Below the pieces are notes generated by a model that ran no database searches, was not told the DNA's origin, and saw only the letters and a list, made by a program, of their open reading frames with translations. The position numbers were made by a program, and so were the translations under genes. 64,000 nt of DNA from Candidatus Microgenomates bacterium (lineage in GTDB: Bacteria; Patescibacteriota; Microgenomatia; UBA12405; UBA6130): the NCBI GenBank assembly GCA_015485895.1, contig WFSR01000012.1, forward strand, positions 14,291 through 78,290, read 5' to 3'. Positions 8,761 through 17,257 of this stretch are shown here, one piece after another. Within the stretch, counting starts at the first letter, position 1, and each line of letters begins with the position of its first letter.

Positions 8761-8996
8761 AAGCACCAAATCCCAAGCACCAATTTCCAAACAAATCCTA
8801 AATCCTAATGACCCAAATCCTAAACCCCGACGTTCATCGGGGCAGGCAATAACCAAATTACCAAACGATTAAATGACCAAAACAAAAGAAAGATGATAAA
8901 GATGTTTTGAACATTTGGATTTTGGTCATTTGAACATTATTTAGGATTTAGGATTTTGGTATTGTTTGTAATTTGGTGCTTGGAATTTGGAATTTG
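8761..8996. repeat. Family A intergenic palindromic repeat, copy 2
   Basis: A full-length copy with inverted ends AAGCACCAAAT and AATTTGGTGCTT. It has the CCTAATGACCCAAATCC left arm, the AAATGACCAAAA / TTTTGGTCATTT inner stem, and a nested CCCCGACGTTCATCGGGG mini-hairpin at about 8825-8842. With family B copy 1 it fills the 450-nt gap between the glycosyltransferase and tRNA-Glu. No ORF. Confidence 0.8.
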
Positions 8997-9007
8997 TTTT
9001 TTCTGGG

Positions 9008-9079
9008 TGCCGCCAGTGGGAATCGAACCCGCCTTTTCACCTTGAAAGGGTGATGTCCTAGCCGATAGACGATGGCGGC
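9008..9079 (-). tRNA. tRNA-Glu(UUC)
   Basis: Read on the minus strand: acceptor GCCGCCA/TGGCGGC, D arm, anticodon stem TCACC/GGTGA around loop CTTTCAA (anticodon UUC), and T arm GGTTCGATTCC. Discriminator A. CCA is not encoded. Confidence 0.95.
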
Positions 9080-9105
9080 TTGCCCGATTATAGCATGACG
9101 CTTGC

Positions 9106-9134
9106 TTGACAAAAAGGAAAAAATAGGCTACAAA
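9106..9134 (+). promoter_or_regulatory. Predicted mraZ/dcw promoter
   Basis: TTGACA (9106-9111), a 17-nt spacer and TACAAA (9129-9134). The perfect -35 box makes this the clearest promoter of the dcw cluster. Transcription should start near 9141, which excludes a GTG start at 9139 and supports ATG 9154. Confidence 0.65.
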
Positions 9135-9169
9135 TGGTGTGAGGTGGCACAAAATGGCAAAAAGTGGTG
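9135..9169 (+). promoter_or_regulatory. Predicted MraZ operator: four TGG repeats at 10-bp spacing
   Basis: Four direct TGGNN boxes start at 9135 (TGGTG), 9145 (TGGCA), 9155 (TGGCA) and 9165 (TGGTG), each separated by exactly 5 nt. MraZ of E. coli binds TGGGN repeats separated by 5 nt upstream of its own gene, so the architecture matches. Here the array sits just after the -10 box and runs across the mraZ start codon, so bound MraZ would block early transcription. Confidence 0.7.
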
Positions 9170-9597
9170 AATTACTTTTAGGACAATACCAGGCAACAGT
9201 AACCGCAAAGGGTCGCCTTGCTTTCCCCAAAAAATTACGCCAACTTTTAGGCTCCCGGATCATTATTACCCGTGGCTATGATAGTTGTCTTTTGGCGATG
9301 AGCTATGGCGAGTGGGAAAAAATGACCCGCCAATTGGGCAACCATCTCCCAATTTGGGAAGCATCTCGCGAGACGAGCCGTTTTCTTTTTGGTAATGCGG
9401 CGGAAATAATCTTTGACAAACAAGGCCGCTTTATTTTGCCTCCCCATTTGCGCCGTTATAGTCAGATCAAAGACAAAGTTATTTTTCTGGGCCTGAACCG
9501 TTATGTTGAGATTTGGGATGCCCGCCGCTGGCAGCGATATCAACAATATCTGAGCCGCAATATTAAAAGTATTTCCGAGAAATTGACCCATGAATAA
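9154..9597 (+). CDS. mraZ: Transcriptional regulator MraZ
   Basis: A 147-residue protein with two AbrB-like swapped-hairpin repeats. The first has GQYQATVTAKGRLAFPKKLR (about residues 9-28), the second AAEIIFDKQGRFILPPHLR (about 80-98); both carry the DxxGR-P-like DNA-binding loop. MraZ represses the dcw operon in other bacteria. ATG 9154 is preferred over GTG 9139 because it gives the usual family start and lies downstream of the predicted transcription start. Four TGG boxes with 10-bp period overlap the start, implying autoregulation. It overlaps rsmH by 8 nt. Confidence 0.94.
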   Translation: MAKSGELLLGQYQATVTAKGRLAFPKKLRQLLGSRIIITRGYDSCLLAMSYGEWEKMTRQLGNHLPIWEASRETSRFLFGNAAEIIFDKQGRFILPPHLRRYSQIKDKVIFLGLNRYVEIWDARRWQRYQQYLSRNIKSISEKLTHE

Positions 9598-10483
9598 AAA
9601 TATTTTTCGCTCTCGCCATCAGCCGGTTTTATTAGCGCTGGCGATGAGATATCTGGATCCCAAACCGGGAGAGCGTTATCTTGATGCCACCTTAGGTGGG
9701 GGAAGTTACAGCTATGCCCTTTATCAAAAAGGCGCCCAGGTGCTTTCTTTAGATTGGGATCCGCTCATGATTCAGCAAGCCAAGGAGCATTATCCCTGCC
9801 CCAATGCTTCTTGGCATTTGCGCTTGGCTAATTTTGCCGACTTAGCCCAAATTTGCCGGGAGGAAAAATTTTGTCCCTTAAGGGGGGTTGTTTTTGATTT
9901 GGGGTTAACCAAGTGGCACTATCAATTGGGGCGGGGATTTTCTTTTCAGGAAGGTGCCCCCTTAGATATGCGTTTAAATCCCGAGTTGCCACAAACAGCG
10001 GCCGATATTATTACCACCTCTTCGTTAGCCCAGCTAGAAAAGTGGCTTTTACAGATTGGCCAAGAACAATTTGCCTCCGAAATTGCTCGTTTTTTAAAAA
10101 AGGCAGTTGGTCAGGACTTGATGGCTGCTGATATTGCTGAGGGTATTGCCAAGATTTACCAGCGCCATCATGTTTCCCCGCGGAATAATCCGGCCACCAA
10201 AACATTTTTGGTTTTGCGTATCTTGGTGAATCGGGAGATAGAGAACTTAGAGAAAGGACTAGAGGGGGCGCTAGTAAGTTTGGCACCCCGAGGGCGGTTG
10301 GTAGTAATTAGTTTTCATTCTGGTGAGGACCGTTTAGTTAAGCAATTTTTTCGTCGCCAGGAAAAAGAAGGACGCTTAAAAATTTTAACTAAAAAAGCCC
10401 AACGGCCCACCGCCGCCGAGGTCGAGCAAAATCCTCTGGCGCGCAGTGCTTGCCTTAGGGCAGCTGAAAAAAATGAAAACTAA
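9590..10483 (+). CDS. rsmH: 16S rRNA m4C1402 methyltransferase RsmH (MraW)
   Basis: SAM-dependent methyltransferase acting on C1402 of 16S rRNA, 297 residues, normal length. Visible motifs: SRHQPVLL near the N-terminus, LDATLGGGSYS (SAM-binding motif I), GFSFQEGAPLDMR, VVISFHSGEDRLVKQFF, and the C-terminal NPLARSACLRAAEK. The usual DLGVSSPQLD loop is DLGLTKWHYQ here, a divergent version of the catalytic-side loop, while flanking motifs are intact. It follows mraZ with an 8-nt overlap and precedes an ftsL-like gene, the classic dcw order. Confidence 0.95.
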   Translation: MNKNIFRSRHQPVLLALAMRYLDPKPGERYLDATLGGGSYSYALYQKGAQVLSLDWDPLMIQQAKEHYPCPNASWHLRLANFADLAQICREEKFCPLRGVVFDLGLTKWHYQLGRGFSFQEGAPLDMRLNPELPQTAADIITTSSLAQLEKWLLQIGQEQFASEIARFLKKAVGQDLMAADIAEGIAKIYQRHHVSPRNNPATKTFLVLRILVNREIENLEKGLEGALVSLAPRGRLVVISFHSGEDRLVKQFFRRQEKEGRLKILTKKAQRPTAAEVEQNPLARSACLRAAEKNEN

Positions 10484-10748
10484 GCAAAAAATTTTAGTTC
10501 TGCTTTTTGTCCTTAGTCAAATTGGGCTTTGGCTTTGGTGTCGCAACCGGAATTTTGATTTAGCTGTAGATTTGGCTAATTTAAGATGCCAAAAGCAATC
10601 GTTGATAACTACTGTGGACCGTCAAGAAAATCAGTTAGCTAGAGCAACATCTTTACAAGAATTGACCAAAATGGCTGGTAAGCTGGATATCGGATTAGTC
10701 GAGCACTTTTGGCAGATTTCAAAGGAAACAATTGCTTGGCGGCAATGA
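10473..10748 (+). CDS. ftsL: Small bitopic membrane protein, FtsL-like
   Basis: A 91-residue protein from ATG 10473, which overlaps the end of rsmH by 11 nt. An earlier in-frame start would only add residues inside rsmH. It has a single transmembrane helix (about residues 7-25), then a predicted coiled-coil helix (DLAVDLANLRCQKQSL through ATSLQELTKMAGKL). This topology, size and position between rsmH and ftsI is that of FtsL, a divisome scaffold. Sequence identity to known FtsL cannot be judged by eye, as the family is very divergent. The stop overlaps ftsI by 4 nt. Confidence 0.7.
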   Translation: MKTKQKILVLLFVLSQIGLWLWCRNRNFDLAVDLANLRCQKQSLITTVDRQENQLARATSLQELTKMAGKLDIGLVEHFWQISKETIAWRQ

Positions 10749-12448
10749 AAAGGAACGGCAAGCGTCTTGTTTTTTTGAGCCTTTTCTTTTTCTTTTGGCT
10801 GGCAGCAATTTTAGGTCGTCTTTTTTATTGGCAAGTATTGGCTAAAAATCATTTTTATGATGCTTTGGTAGACAGAAAAGAAAATAAAAGGGTGATTTCT
10901 GCTGCTCGAGGGAAAATTTATAGCCGGGATGGCTTCCCACTGGTAAGTAATAAGATAATTTACTCTCTTTTTTTATGGCGGCCGGCGTTAAGAATTAATC
11001 TTTCAGAACTTTTTAAGAAGGTCAGTCCAATTATTTTTTATCCTGCTAATAAGGAGAATCAAGAGAAAAAAGAGCTTCTAAAAAAAGTGCTGCATCAGCC
11101 GGCCCAAAAATGGATTGCCTTGGCGCAGAATTTAAATTACGGTCAATATCAAGCTCTTCACGATTTGCATCTTTCCGGCTTGCAATTCCAATTACGCCGG
11201 CAACGATTTTATCCTGAAGGTTCGATGGCCGCTCATCTTTTGGGTTTTGTGGGGCGGGATGAGTTAGGACAACCCCGAGGGTACTTTGGTTTGGAAGGTT
11301 TTTATCAAGAACAACTAGCTGGATTAATGGGAGTTCAGCAATCTGGTTTTTGGCATTTCCTAAATTATGATAATAAAGATGTCGCTCCGCGCCAAGGCCG
11401 GGATCTTTATCTCTTTTTAGACCGCGGGGTGCAATTTATCGCTGATCAAGCCTTGGCTGCCGGCGTCCACCGTTATGGAGCTAAGGGAGGATGGGTGGTG
11501 ATTTTGGATAGCCGCTCGGGAGCAATTTTAGCATTGGCCACTTGGCCTAAATATGATCCTTCTAGATATGAACAGTATTCTTACCAACGTTTTCTCGATC
11601 CAGTTATCTCAGCTTCCTTTGAACCTGGATCAATTTTTAAACCATTGGTTATGGCGGCAGCTTTAAATGAAAGCGTAGTTAAACCGGAAAGCCGTTGTCC
11701 TTGCCAGGGGCCTATTCGTATTGGCAAGTATGAAATTAAGACCTGGAATGAGGTCTATCATCCTAATTCAACAATGACCGATATCATTAAAAATTCTGAT
11801 AACGTGGGGATGGTGTATGTGGCCCGCCAGCTGGGGGCGAAGAAACTGTTTGCTTATTTGCAAAGGTATCACTTGACCAAAAAAACAGGCATTGATCTTC
11901 AAGGAGAAATGTTGCCGTTGCTTAAATCTCCAGACCATTGGTATCCGATTGATTTAGCTACTATTTCTTTTGGTCAGGGTATTGCTGTAACTCCAATTCA
12001 GTTTATTACTGCCTTTAATGCTTTGGCTGATGGGGGAGTAGTTTACCAGCCGCGAGTTGTAGCTAGAATTGTGGCTGGGCATAAGGTATTTTTCACACGA
12101 AAACATATCTTGGGGCGGCCTCTTAAAGCGCAAACTTGCCGAGAAATAAAAGAAATGCTGGTCACTGCTGTTAATGAAGGAGAAGCAAAATGGACGCGGT
12201 TATCTGGTTATAAAATTGCCGGCAAAACAGGGACGGCACAAATTCCTTTAAAAGGGCATTATGCCAAGAAGAAAACGATCGCTTCATTTGCTGGTTTTGC
12301 TCCAGCTGACAATCCTCGGTTTACTATGCTGGTGAGCTTGCAAGAGCCGACAAGCTCACCTTGGGGGTCGGAAACAGCCGCTCCTCTCTGGTTTCAAATT
12401 GCCCGCCAACTTTTTACTTATTGGGGTATCCAACCGCAGGGTAGCTGA
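10745..12448 (+). CDS. ftsI: Class B penicillin-binding protein (FtsI/PBP3-like transpeptidase)
   Basis: Peptidoglycan DD-transpeptidase of about 567 residues with an N-terminal membrane anchor (about residues 7-27). The dimerisation region includes AARGKIYSRDG. The transpeptidase domain has the three penicillin-binding motifs: S296-IF-K299 (EPGSIFKPL), S351-D-N353, and K494-T-G-T (AGKTGTAQ). Start at 10745 is chosen because it overlaps the ftsL-like stop as ATGA and gives a normal cytoplasmic tail; an upstream start at 10709 is less likely. It works with FtsW, encoded downstream, in septal synthesis. Confidence 0.93.
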   Translation: MKRNGKRLVFLSLFFFFWLAAILGRLFYWQVLAKNHFYDALVDRKENKRVISAARGKIYSRDGFPLVSNKIIYSLFLWRPALRINLSELFKKVSPIIFYPANKENQEKKELLKKVLHQPAQKWIALAQNLNYGQYQALHDLHLSGLQFQLRRQRFYPEGSMAAHLLGFVGRDELGQPRGYFGLEGFYQEQLAGLMGVQQSGFWHFLNYDNKDVAPRQGRDLYLFLDRGVQFIADQALAAGVHRYGAKGGWVVILDSRSGAILALATWPKYDPSRYEQYSYQRFLDPVISASFEPGSIFKPLVMAAALNESVVKPESRCPCQGPIRIGKYEIKTWNEVYHPNSTMTDIIKNSDNVGMVYVARQLGAKKLFAYLQRYHLTKKTGIDLQGEMLPLLKSPDHWYPIDLATISFGQGIAVTPIQFITAFNALADGGVVYQPRVVARIVAGHKVFFTRKHILGRPLKAQTCREIKEMLVTAVNEGEAKWTRLSGYKIAGKTGTAQIPLKGHYAKKKTIASFAGFAPADNPRFTMLVSLQEPTSSPWGSETAAPLWFQIARQLFTYWGIQPQGS

Positions 12449-12460
12449 TGGTTCTCGTGC

Positions 12461-12466
12461 TATAAT
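12461..12466 (+). promoter_or_regulatory. Extended -10 box upstream of murE
   Basis: TGCTATAAT, an extended -10 element with TATAAT at 12461-12466, lies in the 29-nt gap before murE and ends 11 nt before its ATG. No convincing -35 box. It may be an internal promoter for the mur genes. Confidence 0.5.
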
Positions 12467-12477
12467 TAATCTAATTA

Positions 12478-13791
12478 ATGACTAATTGGTTCCAGTGGTT
12501 TAAAAACCAGTTTTTTCATTTACCCCAGGCGATTTTTGCAAATTGGCGCTACGGTTGGCCTAGTCACCATCTTAATTTTATTGGTGTTACTGGAACCGAT
12601 GGCAAAACAACAACTACGCTTTTAATCTATCATCTCTTGCGTGAAGCGGGTCTAGCATCCGGTTATGTTTCTACAATTGCTGCTCATATTGGTGAGGAAC
12701 ATGAGCCAACTGGCCTGCATGTAACTTCACCGCCGCCGGCTAAGTTGCAAAAATGGTTAGCGAGGATGGCTCGGGAACAACCAGATAAATGGGTGGTTCT
12801 CGAAGCGACTTCGCATGGTTTGGATCAATACCGTCTTTGGGGTATCCATTTTCAAAAAGCTGTTTTCACTAATTTAACTCATGAGCATCTTGATTACCAC
12901 CGAACGATGAAAAATTATTTCCAAGCAAAAATGCGACTTCTTTGCCATGCTGAGCGCCTTTTTATTAATGGCGATTTAGACCAGAAACTTTTAGTAGATG
13001 TTAGAAAGAGGTGCCGTTCGAAAAAAATTTTCTTTTATGGACGAAAGCGGGATAATATTTGGCAGGTGAGAAATGTTCATCTTGAATTTGGGCGGACGGC
13101 GTTTGACCTTTATTTACATCACCAAAAACAAGGGCACTTCCAAAGTAGATTGACAGGTACTTTTAATCTTTATAATCAAGTTGCTGCTTTAGCGACTGTT
13201 TTAGACCAACATTTAGTTTCGATTAACCAAGCTAGAACTGCCTTAGGAACTTTTATCCCGCCCCAGGGACGGATGGAAATTGTTGTTCGAGAACCATTTT
13301 TGGTAATGATTGATTTTGCCCATACTCCCAATGCTTTGGAACAATTGTTGCGCTCCTTACGTCAATTGCATCCTGGCCGGCTTTTGGTGATTTTTGGCGC
13401 TGCTGGTGAGCGAGATCGGGGAAAACGCCCCTTAATGGGGAAAATTGCTGCTCACTGGGCTGATATTGCCGTTTTAACCTCCGAAGATCCGCGTAGCGAA
13501 GATCCTCAGGCTATTATTAAGACCATTGCTCGGGGTTGCCGGCAGGGAAAAATGTGCCGGGCCAAGAAAAAAGATGCCCGGCTAGTGCAACAGGGAAAAA
13601 AGAAAAAGGTCTTTTTCCAAATCGAAAATCGCCAAGAAGCTATTAATTTTGCTTTGCGCCGTTTAGCGCGGCCGGGAGATTTGGTAGTCCTTTGCGGCAA
13701 AGGCCATGAACAATCTATTTGTTATGGTCATCAAGAATATCCTTGGTCAGAGCACCAGGCGGTTAAAGTAGCGTTGGGGCAGAAACAATGA
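12478..13791 (+). CDS. murE: UDP-MurNAc-tripeptide synthetase MurE
   Basis: ATP-dependent Mur ligase adding the third amino acid to UDP-MurNAc-L-Ala-D-Glu, 437 residues. Motifs: VTGTDGKTTTTLL (P-loop), EATSHGL, TNLTHEHLDYH, a carbamylated-Lys region around YFQAKMRL, DFAHTPNALEQLL, GAAGERDRGKRPLMG, and TSEDPRSEDP. The DPRSE pattern resembles the DNPR motif of meso-diaminopimelate-adding MurE rather than the lysine type, so DAP or a similar diamino acid is the likely substrate (inference). The N-terminal domain is short compared with E. coli MurE. The stop overlaps the next gene by 4 nt. Confidence 0.93.
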   Translation: MTNWFQWFKNQFFHLPQAIFANWRYGWPSHHLNFIGVTGTDGKTTTTLLIYHLLREAGLASGYVSTIAAHIGEEHEPTGLHVTSPPPAKLQKWLARMAREQPDKWVVLEATSHGLDQYRLWGIHFQKAVFTNLTHEHLDYHRTMKNYFQAKMRLLCHAERLFINGDLDQKLLVDVRKRCRSKKIFFYGRKRDNIWQVRNVHLEFGRTAFDLYLHHQKQGHFQSRLTGTFNLYNQVAALATVLDQHLVSINQARTALGTFIPPQGRMEIVVREPFLVMIDFAHTPNALEQLLRSLRQLHPGRLLVIFGAAGERDRGKRPLMGKIAAHWADIAVLTSEDPRSEDPQAIIKTIARGCRQGKMCRAKKKDARLVQQGKKKKVFFQIENRQEAINFALRRLARPGDLVVLCGKGHEQSICYGHQEYPWSEHQAVKVALGQKQ

Positions 13792-14540
13792 GGCTAATCT
13801 TTTCGCCTTTTAAGGCTGATTATTGGAGATACCAGTTTCCTTATCAGGTTTTGCTTTGGCGAGAGGCAGGCGACAGTTTAGCAAAAATTTATGCTTTAGG
13901 TTTTTTGCCTTTTCGCCAGCGCCAAGATTTATTTTATTTAAGTCGGAGCTGTCGGAGCAATCTCCGGCGAGGTCAATTTTCTTCAGAAAATCGGCGAATT
14001 TTGGCACGGACGAAAGGCTTTCACTTTTCCCTGCAGAAAATTAGCCCTCCTTTGTTGCCGGAAAAACAAAAACTCTTGCGTGATTGGGCTCGGGGAGCAG
14101 GCTGGGATATTAAAACGCCGACCTTAAAGAAGCTTTGGCAGGGAAAATTTTTTAATTATCAGCTGGTTATTAGCTGGCAAAAGCAACCGGTTAGTTATTC
14201 TCTTTTGTTAGTTCAACCACCTATTGCCCATTGGGCCTATGTCTTTTTAAATCCGGAATACCGTCAAAAAAATTTGGCTATTGCCAGTGGATTATTTCTA
14301 ATTCGCTGGGCCCGCCAACAAAATTTAGACTATCTTTATTTGGGAACTTGTTATGGGCGTTTGAATTATAAGCGCAATTTTCCCGGCTTAGAATTTTTTA
14401 ATGGCCTTTATTGGTCGGATAATCAGAAGGAATTGCGCTGGCTTTTGCAAGAAAATTGGTCAGGCTACCTTTGGCAGGATACGGGGTGGCGCCAGAAATT
14501 AGAACGGTGGTTGGCAAAAACAGACAAAGAGAAGGGTTAA
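13788..14540 (+). CDS. GNAT-like acyltransferase resembling arginyl-tRNA-protein transferases
   Basis: A 250-residue protein encoded between two Mur ligases. The C-terminal half has NPEYRQKNLAIASGLFLIRWA, then YLYLGTCYGRLNYKRNF and FFNGLYW. This matches the pattern of the C-terminal GNAT-type domain of ATE/Bpt arginyl- or leucyl-tRNA-protein transferases (helix, YxYLG strand, YK-F loop). The N-terminal half has SRSCRSNLRRGQF and is less recognisable. ATE and FemX-type enzymes both use aminoacyl-tRNA. In this setting, transfer of an amino acid to a peptidoglycan precursor is a reasonable hypothesis, but substrate and tRNA use are unproven. Coupled to murE (4-nt overlap) and abutting the next ligase. 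Confidence 0.55.
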   Translation: MRLIFSPFKADYWRYQFPYQVLLWREAGDSLAKIYALGFLPFRQRQDLFYLSRSCRSNLRRGQFSSENRRILARTKGFHFSLQKISPPLLPEKQKLLRDWARGAGWDIKTPTLKKLWQGKFFNYQLVISWQKQPVSYSLLLVQPPIAHWAYVFLNPEYRQKNLAIASGLFLIRWARQQNLDYLYLGTCYGRLNYKRNFPGLEFFNGLYWSDNQKELRWLLQENWSGYLWQDTGWRQKLERWLAKTDKEKG

Positions 14541-15938
14541 ATGAAGAAAAAGAAAGTTTATATCATTGGGATTGTGGGGACCATTGGTACCGGGTTGGCC
14601 CGAGCTTTTAAGAAAGCAGGGTGGAAGGTTAGCGGGTCGGACCAGGAAAATGTCTTCCCCCCTTTAACAACCGCTCTAGCTCGGGCAAAAATTCCTTTTT
14701 ATCGGGGTTATGCTGCTCATCATGTTCCTCGGGATGCTGATTTGGTTTTGGTAGGCGGCAGCGCTTTGGTAATCGATCGCCACAACCCGGAATATTTGCA
14801 GGCGCAAAAATATCATTTGCCTATTCTTAACCACGCTGAGGCGATAGCCCGTTTTGTGGTGAAAAAAAATTCTCTGGTAGTGGCTGGTAGTTATGGCAAG
14901 ACAACAATCACTTCTCTGTTGGTAACCATTTTAAAAGAAGCTCACTATCGGCCGGCTTATATGATTGGTGGCTGGCCACTTAACCGTTGGCCATCATTAG
15001 CTTTTTCTGAAAGCAATTGGTCGATAGTGGAGGGTGATGAGTATTGGATTAACCCGGAAAAACCTCAAGCTAAATTTTTTCTTTATCATCCCCATTATCT
15101 TTTGCTTACCGCGGCCCATTGGGAGCACCCTGATGTCTACTCTCGGCCAGAACTGTATTATCAAGCTTTCCAAAAGCTAGTTCGTTTAGTACCTAGCAAT
15201 GGTTTAGTGGTAGCCAATTATTTTGGTGAACATTTAGATTTCCTTCGTCATCGGCAACAGGTGGTGTGGTATTCGAGCCAAAAAGGTAAAGGTGATTGCT
15301 TCCTGGCAGCTTGGCAGCCCCGTTCTCAGAGAATGCAAATAACGGTGAATTGCCAGGGCACAAAAGTTCTTTTTCAATCTCCTCTTTTGGGCAAGCATAA
15401 TGCTGAAAATATTGTTGCGGCAGTGACCATGGCTCATCATCTGGGTATTAGCTGGCCGGTAGTTAGAAAGGCAATTAGTAAAGCTAAAGGGGTAAAAAGG
15501 CGGTTAGAATATCAAGGCACTATTGGGGGAATTACGATTTTTGAGGATTTTTCCCAGACTCCACCGCGGATTAAGGCAGCTTTGCAGGCTCTACGAGATC
15601 ATTTTCCTCAGCGGCGCATTTTGGTAGTTTTTTATCCCCACTATAGTGGTTGGCGAGATAAATCTATTTTGAGGGGAATAAAAGGGCTTTTCGGTTTGGC
15701 TAATAAAGTTTGGCTGACGCGAGTCCATTTCGACCGCCGGCCGGCAGCGGAAAGGGTAACTGGTCCGTTAATTGCTAAAGCTTTGGGGGGCGCAAATATT
15801 GAATATTGTCCCGATGACCGAATTCTTGAAAAGAAAGTAAAACAAGAACTTCGGCCTGGCGATGTTTTGGTTTTTATGTCTTCGGGCGGTTTGCGGGGTC
15901 TAAAAGAAAGAGTTATTAATTTTCTAGAGCATCGTTAA
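14541..15938 (+). CDS. Mur ligase of the MurC/Mpl group
   Basis: A 465-residue Mur ligase. N-terminal Rossmann-like domain (VYIIGIVGTIGTGLARAFKKAG, about 6-27), central ATPase with AGSYGKTTITSLL, VEGDEYW and TAAHWEHPDVY, then GKHNAENIVAA and a C-terminal domain with EDFSQTPPRI. MurC adds L-Ala to UDP-MurNAc; Mpl ligates recycled tripeptide. The GDEYW motif, MIGGWPLN segment and EDF-type motif lean toward Mpl, yet it is the only MurC-group gene in this cluster, so it may supply the MurC step. The canonical EDxAHHP motif is altered to EDFSQTP. It follows the acyltransferase with no gap and overlaps murA by 1 nt. Confidence 0.8.
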   Translation: MKKKKVYIIGIVGTIGTGLARAFKKAGWKVSGSDQENVFPPLTTALARAKIPFYRGYAAHHVPRDADLVLVGGSALVIDRHNPEYLQAQKYHLPILNHAEAIARFVVKKNSLVVAGSYGKTTITSLLVTILKEAHYRPAYMIGGWPLNRWPSLAFSESNWSIVEGDEYWINPEKPQAKFFLYHPHYLLLTAAHWEHPDVYSRPELYYQAFQKLVRLVPSNGLVVANYFGEHLDFLRHRQQVVWYSSQKGKGDCFLAAWQPRSQRMQITVNCQGTKVLFQSPLLGKHNAENIVAAVTMAHHLGISWPVVRKAISKAKGVKRRLEYQGTIGGITIFEDFSQTPPRIKAALQALRDHFPQRRILVVFYPHYSGWRDKSILRGIKGLFGLANKVWLTRVHFDRRPAAERVTGPLIAKALGGANIEYCPDDRILEKKVKQELRPGDVLVFMSSGGLRGLKERVINFLEHR

Positions 15939-17257
15939 TGGCCCAATTTATTATTCATGGCCAAAAGCCGTTGCGCGGTGAGGTAGTTATTCGGGGAGCT
16001 AAAAATTCTGGTTTTAAATTGCTTATTGCCTCACTTTTTGGGTGTCAAGAGTCACTCTTTAGCAATGTGACCAAAGCTGGAGAAACGAAGATTACCCTTT
16101 CTCTTATCAAATATTTGGGTGCTAATTTTCATTGGGTAGGCGAGCACAGTGTCTTGGTAGATCCTCGAGGTTTGCAGCATTATCAACTACCGCTAGGGGT
16201 AGGCAGAGAAACGCGGGCCAGTATTCTTTTCGTTCCAGTTTTACTTTATCGTTTCGGCCGGGTTCGGGTGCCATGGCCGGGGGGTGATAAGATTGGCCGC
16301 CGGCCTTTAGATCGCCATTTAGCCGGGTTGCAAAAGATGGGAGTTCACATCAAGCAGAGTAAACAATCTTTGGAATTTTTTGCCCCTCACCGCCTAGAGG
16401 GAACTCGTTATCGCTTTGCTAAAAATACCCACACTGGTACTGATACCCTTTTGATGGCCGCACTTTGGGCCAAAGGAGAAACAGTTTTGGAAAATGCTGC
16501 TGCTGAGCCAGAAGTGGATGATCTTATCCATTTTCTTAATAAACTCGGTGGCCAGGTAAGGCGAATATCTCCACGTACTATCGTTATTCATGGACGACAA
16601 AAATTTCGGGGAGCTGAACATATTGTTATTCCCGATCGTAACGAGGCGGTTACTTTTGCTTGTGCTGCTTTGGGTACTAAAGGTGAGGTAGATATTTTTA
16701 ATATTAATCCTAATCATCTTTATGCTTTTATCAAACAGCTGCGGATGATTGGAGCCGGTTTAGAGATTGGTGTTAACGAGATGAAAGTGGCTTGGCGAGA
16801 GCACCTGCATGCAAGCAAAATAGAGACGGCTCCCTACCCTGGCTTTATGACCGATTGGCAGGCACTATGGGTAGTTTTAATGACCCAGGTGTGGGGGACT
16901 AGCGAGGTGATAGAAAGGATTTTCCCTTACCGCTTTCAATACGTTCCATATCTCCAAAAAATGGGGGCAAGAGTTAAATTCTTCCAACCTCAGGTAATTA
17001 ATCCCAAGAATTACTATAACTTTAATCTAGAGGATGACCAACCGCAATTTCATCACGGCATTTACATCAGCGGCCCGACTCGCTTAAAAGGGACAACGAT
17101 GACCGTCAACGATATTCGTGCTGGGGCTACTCTTACTTTAGCGGCCTTAATGGCTAAAGGCAAAAGTGTTTTGCGGCGAGCTGAAAAAATAGATCGTGGT
17201 TATGAACACTTGGCTAGCAGGCTTCAACAGTTAGGAGGTGACATTATTAGGATATGA
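15938..17257 (+). CDS. murA: UDP-GlcNAc 1-carboxyvinyltransferase MurA, Asp in place of active-site Cys
   Basis: First committed step of peptidoglycan synthesis: transfer of enolpyruvate from PEP to UDP-GlcNAc. 439 residues with the two inside-out alpha/beta domains. Motifs: [16 protein letters not shown] (Lys/Asn of the UDP site), [46 protein letters not shown], and [16 protein letters not shown]. In the flexible loop the position of E. coli Cys115 is D117. The Cys-to-Asp change gives fosfomycin resistance in mycobacterial and chlamydial MurA, so this enzyme is predicted to be insensitive. Overlaps neighbours by 1 and 4 nt. Confidence 0.94.
   Translation: MAQFIIHGQKPLRGEVVIRGAKNSGFKLLIASLFGCQESLFSNVTKAGETKITLSLIKYLGANFHWVGEHSVLVDPRGLQHYQLPLGVGRETRASILFVPVLLYRFGRVRVPWPGGDKIGRRPLDRHLAGLQKMGVHIKQSKQSLEFFAPHRLEGTRYRFAKNTHTGTDTLLMAALWAKGETVLENAAAEPEVDDLIHFLNKLGGQVRRISPRTIVIHGRQKFRGAEHIVIPDRNEAVTFACAALGTKGEVDIFNINPNHLYAFIKQLRMIGAGLEIGVNEMKVAWREHLHASKIETAPYPGFMTDWQALWVVLMTQVWGTSEVIERIFPYRFQYVPYLQKMGARVKFFQPQVINPKNYYNFNLEDDQPQFHHGIYISGPTRLKGTTMTVNDIRAGATLTLAALMAKGKSVLRRAEKIDRGYEHLASRLQQLGGDIIRI

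Noticed and set aside
14541..15938. MurD for the Mur ligase after the acyltransferase gene
   Set aside because: The Rossmann start, VEGDEYW and HNAENIVAA motifs fit the MurC/Mpl group, not MurD.
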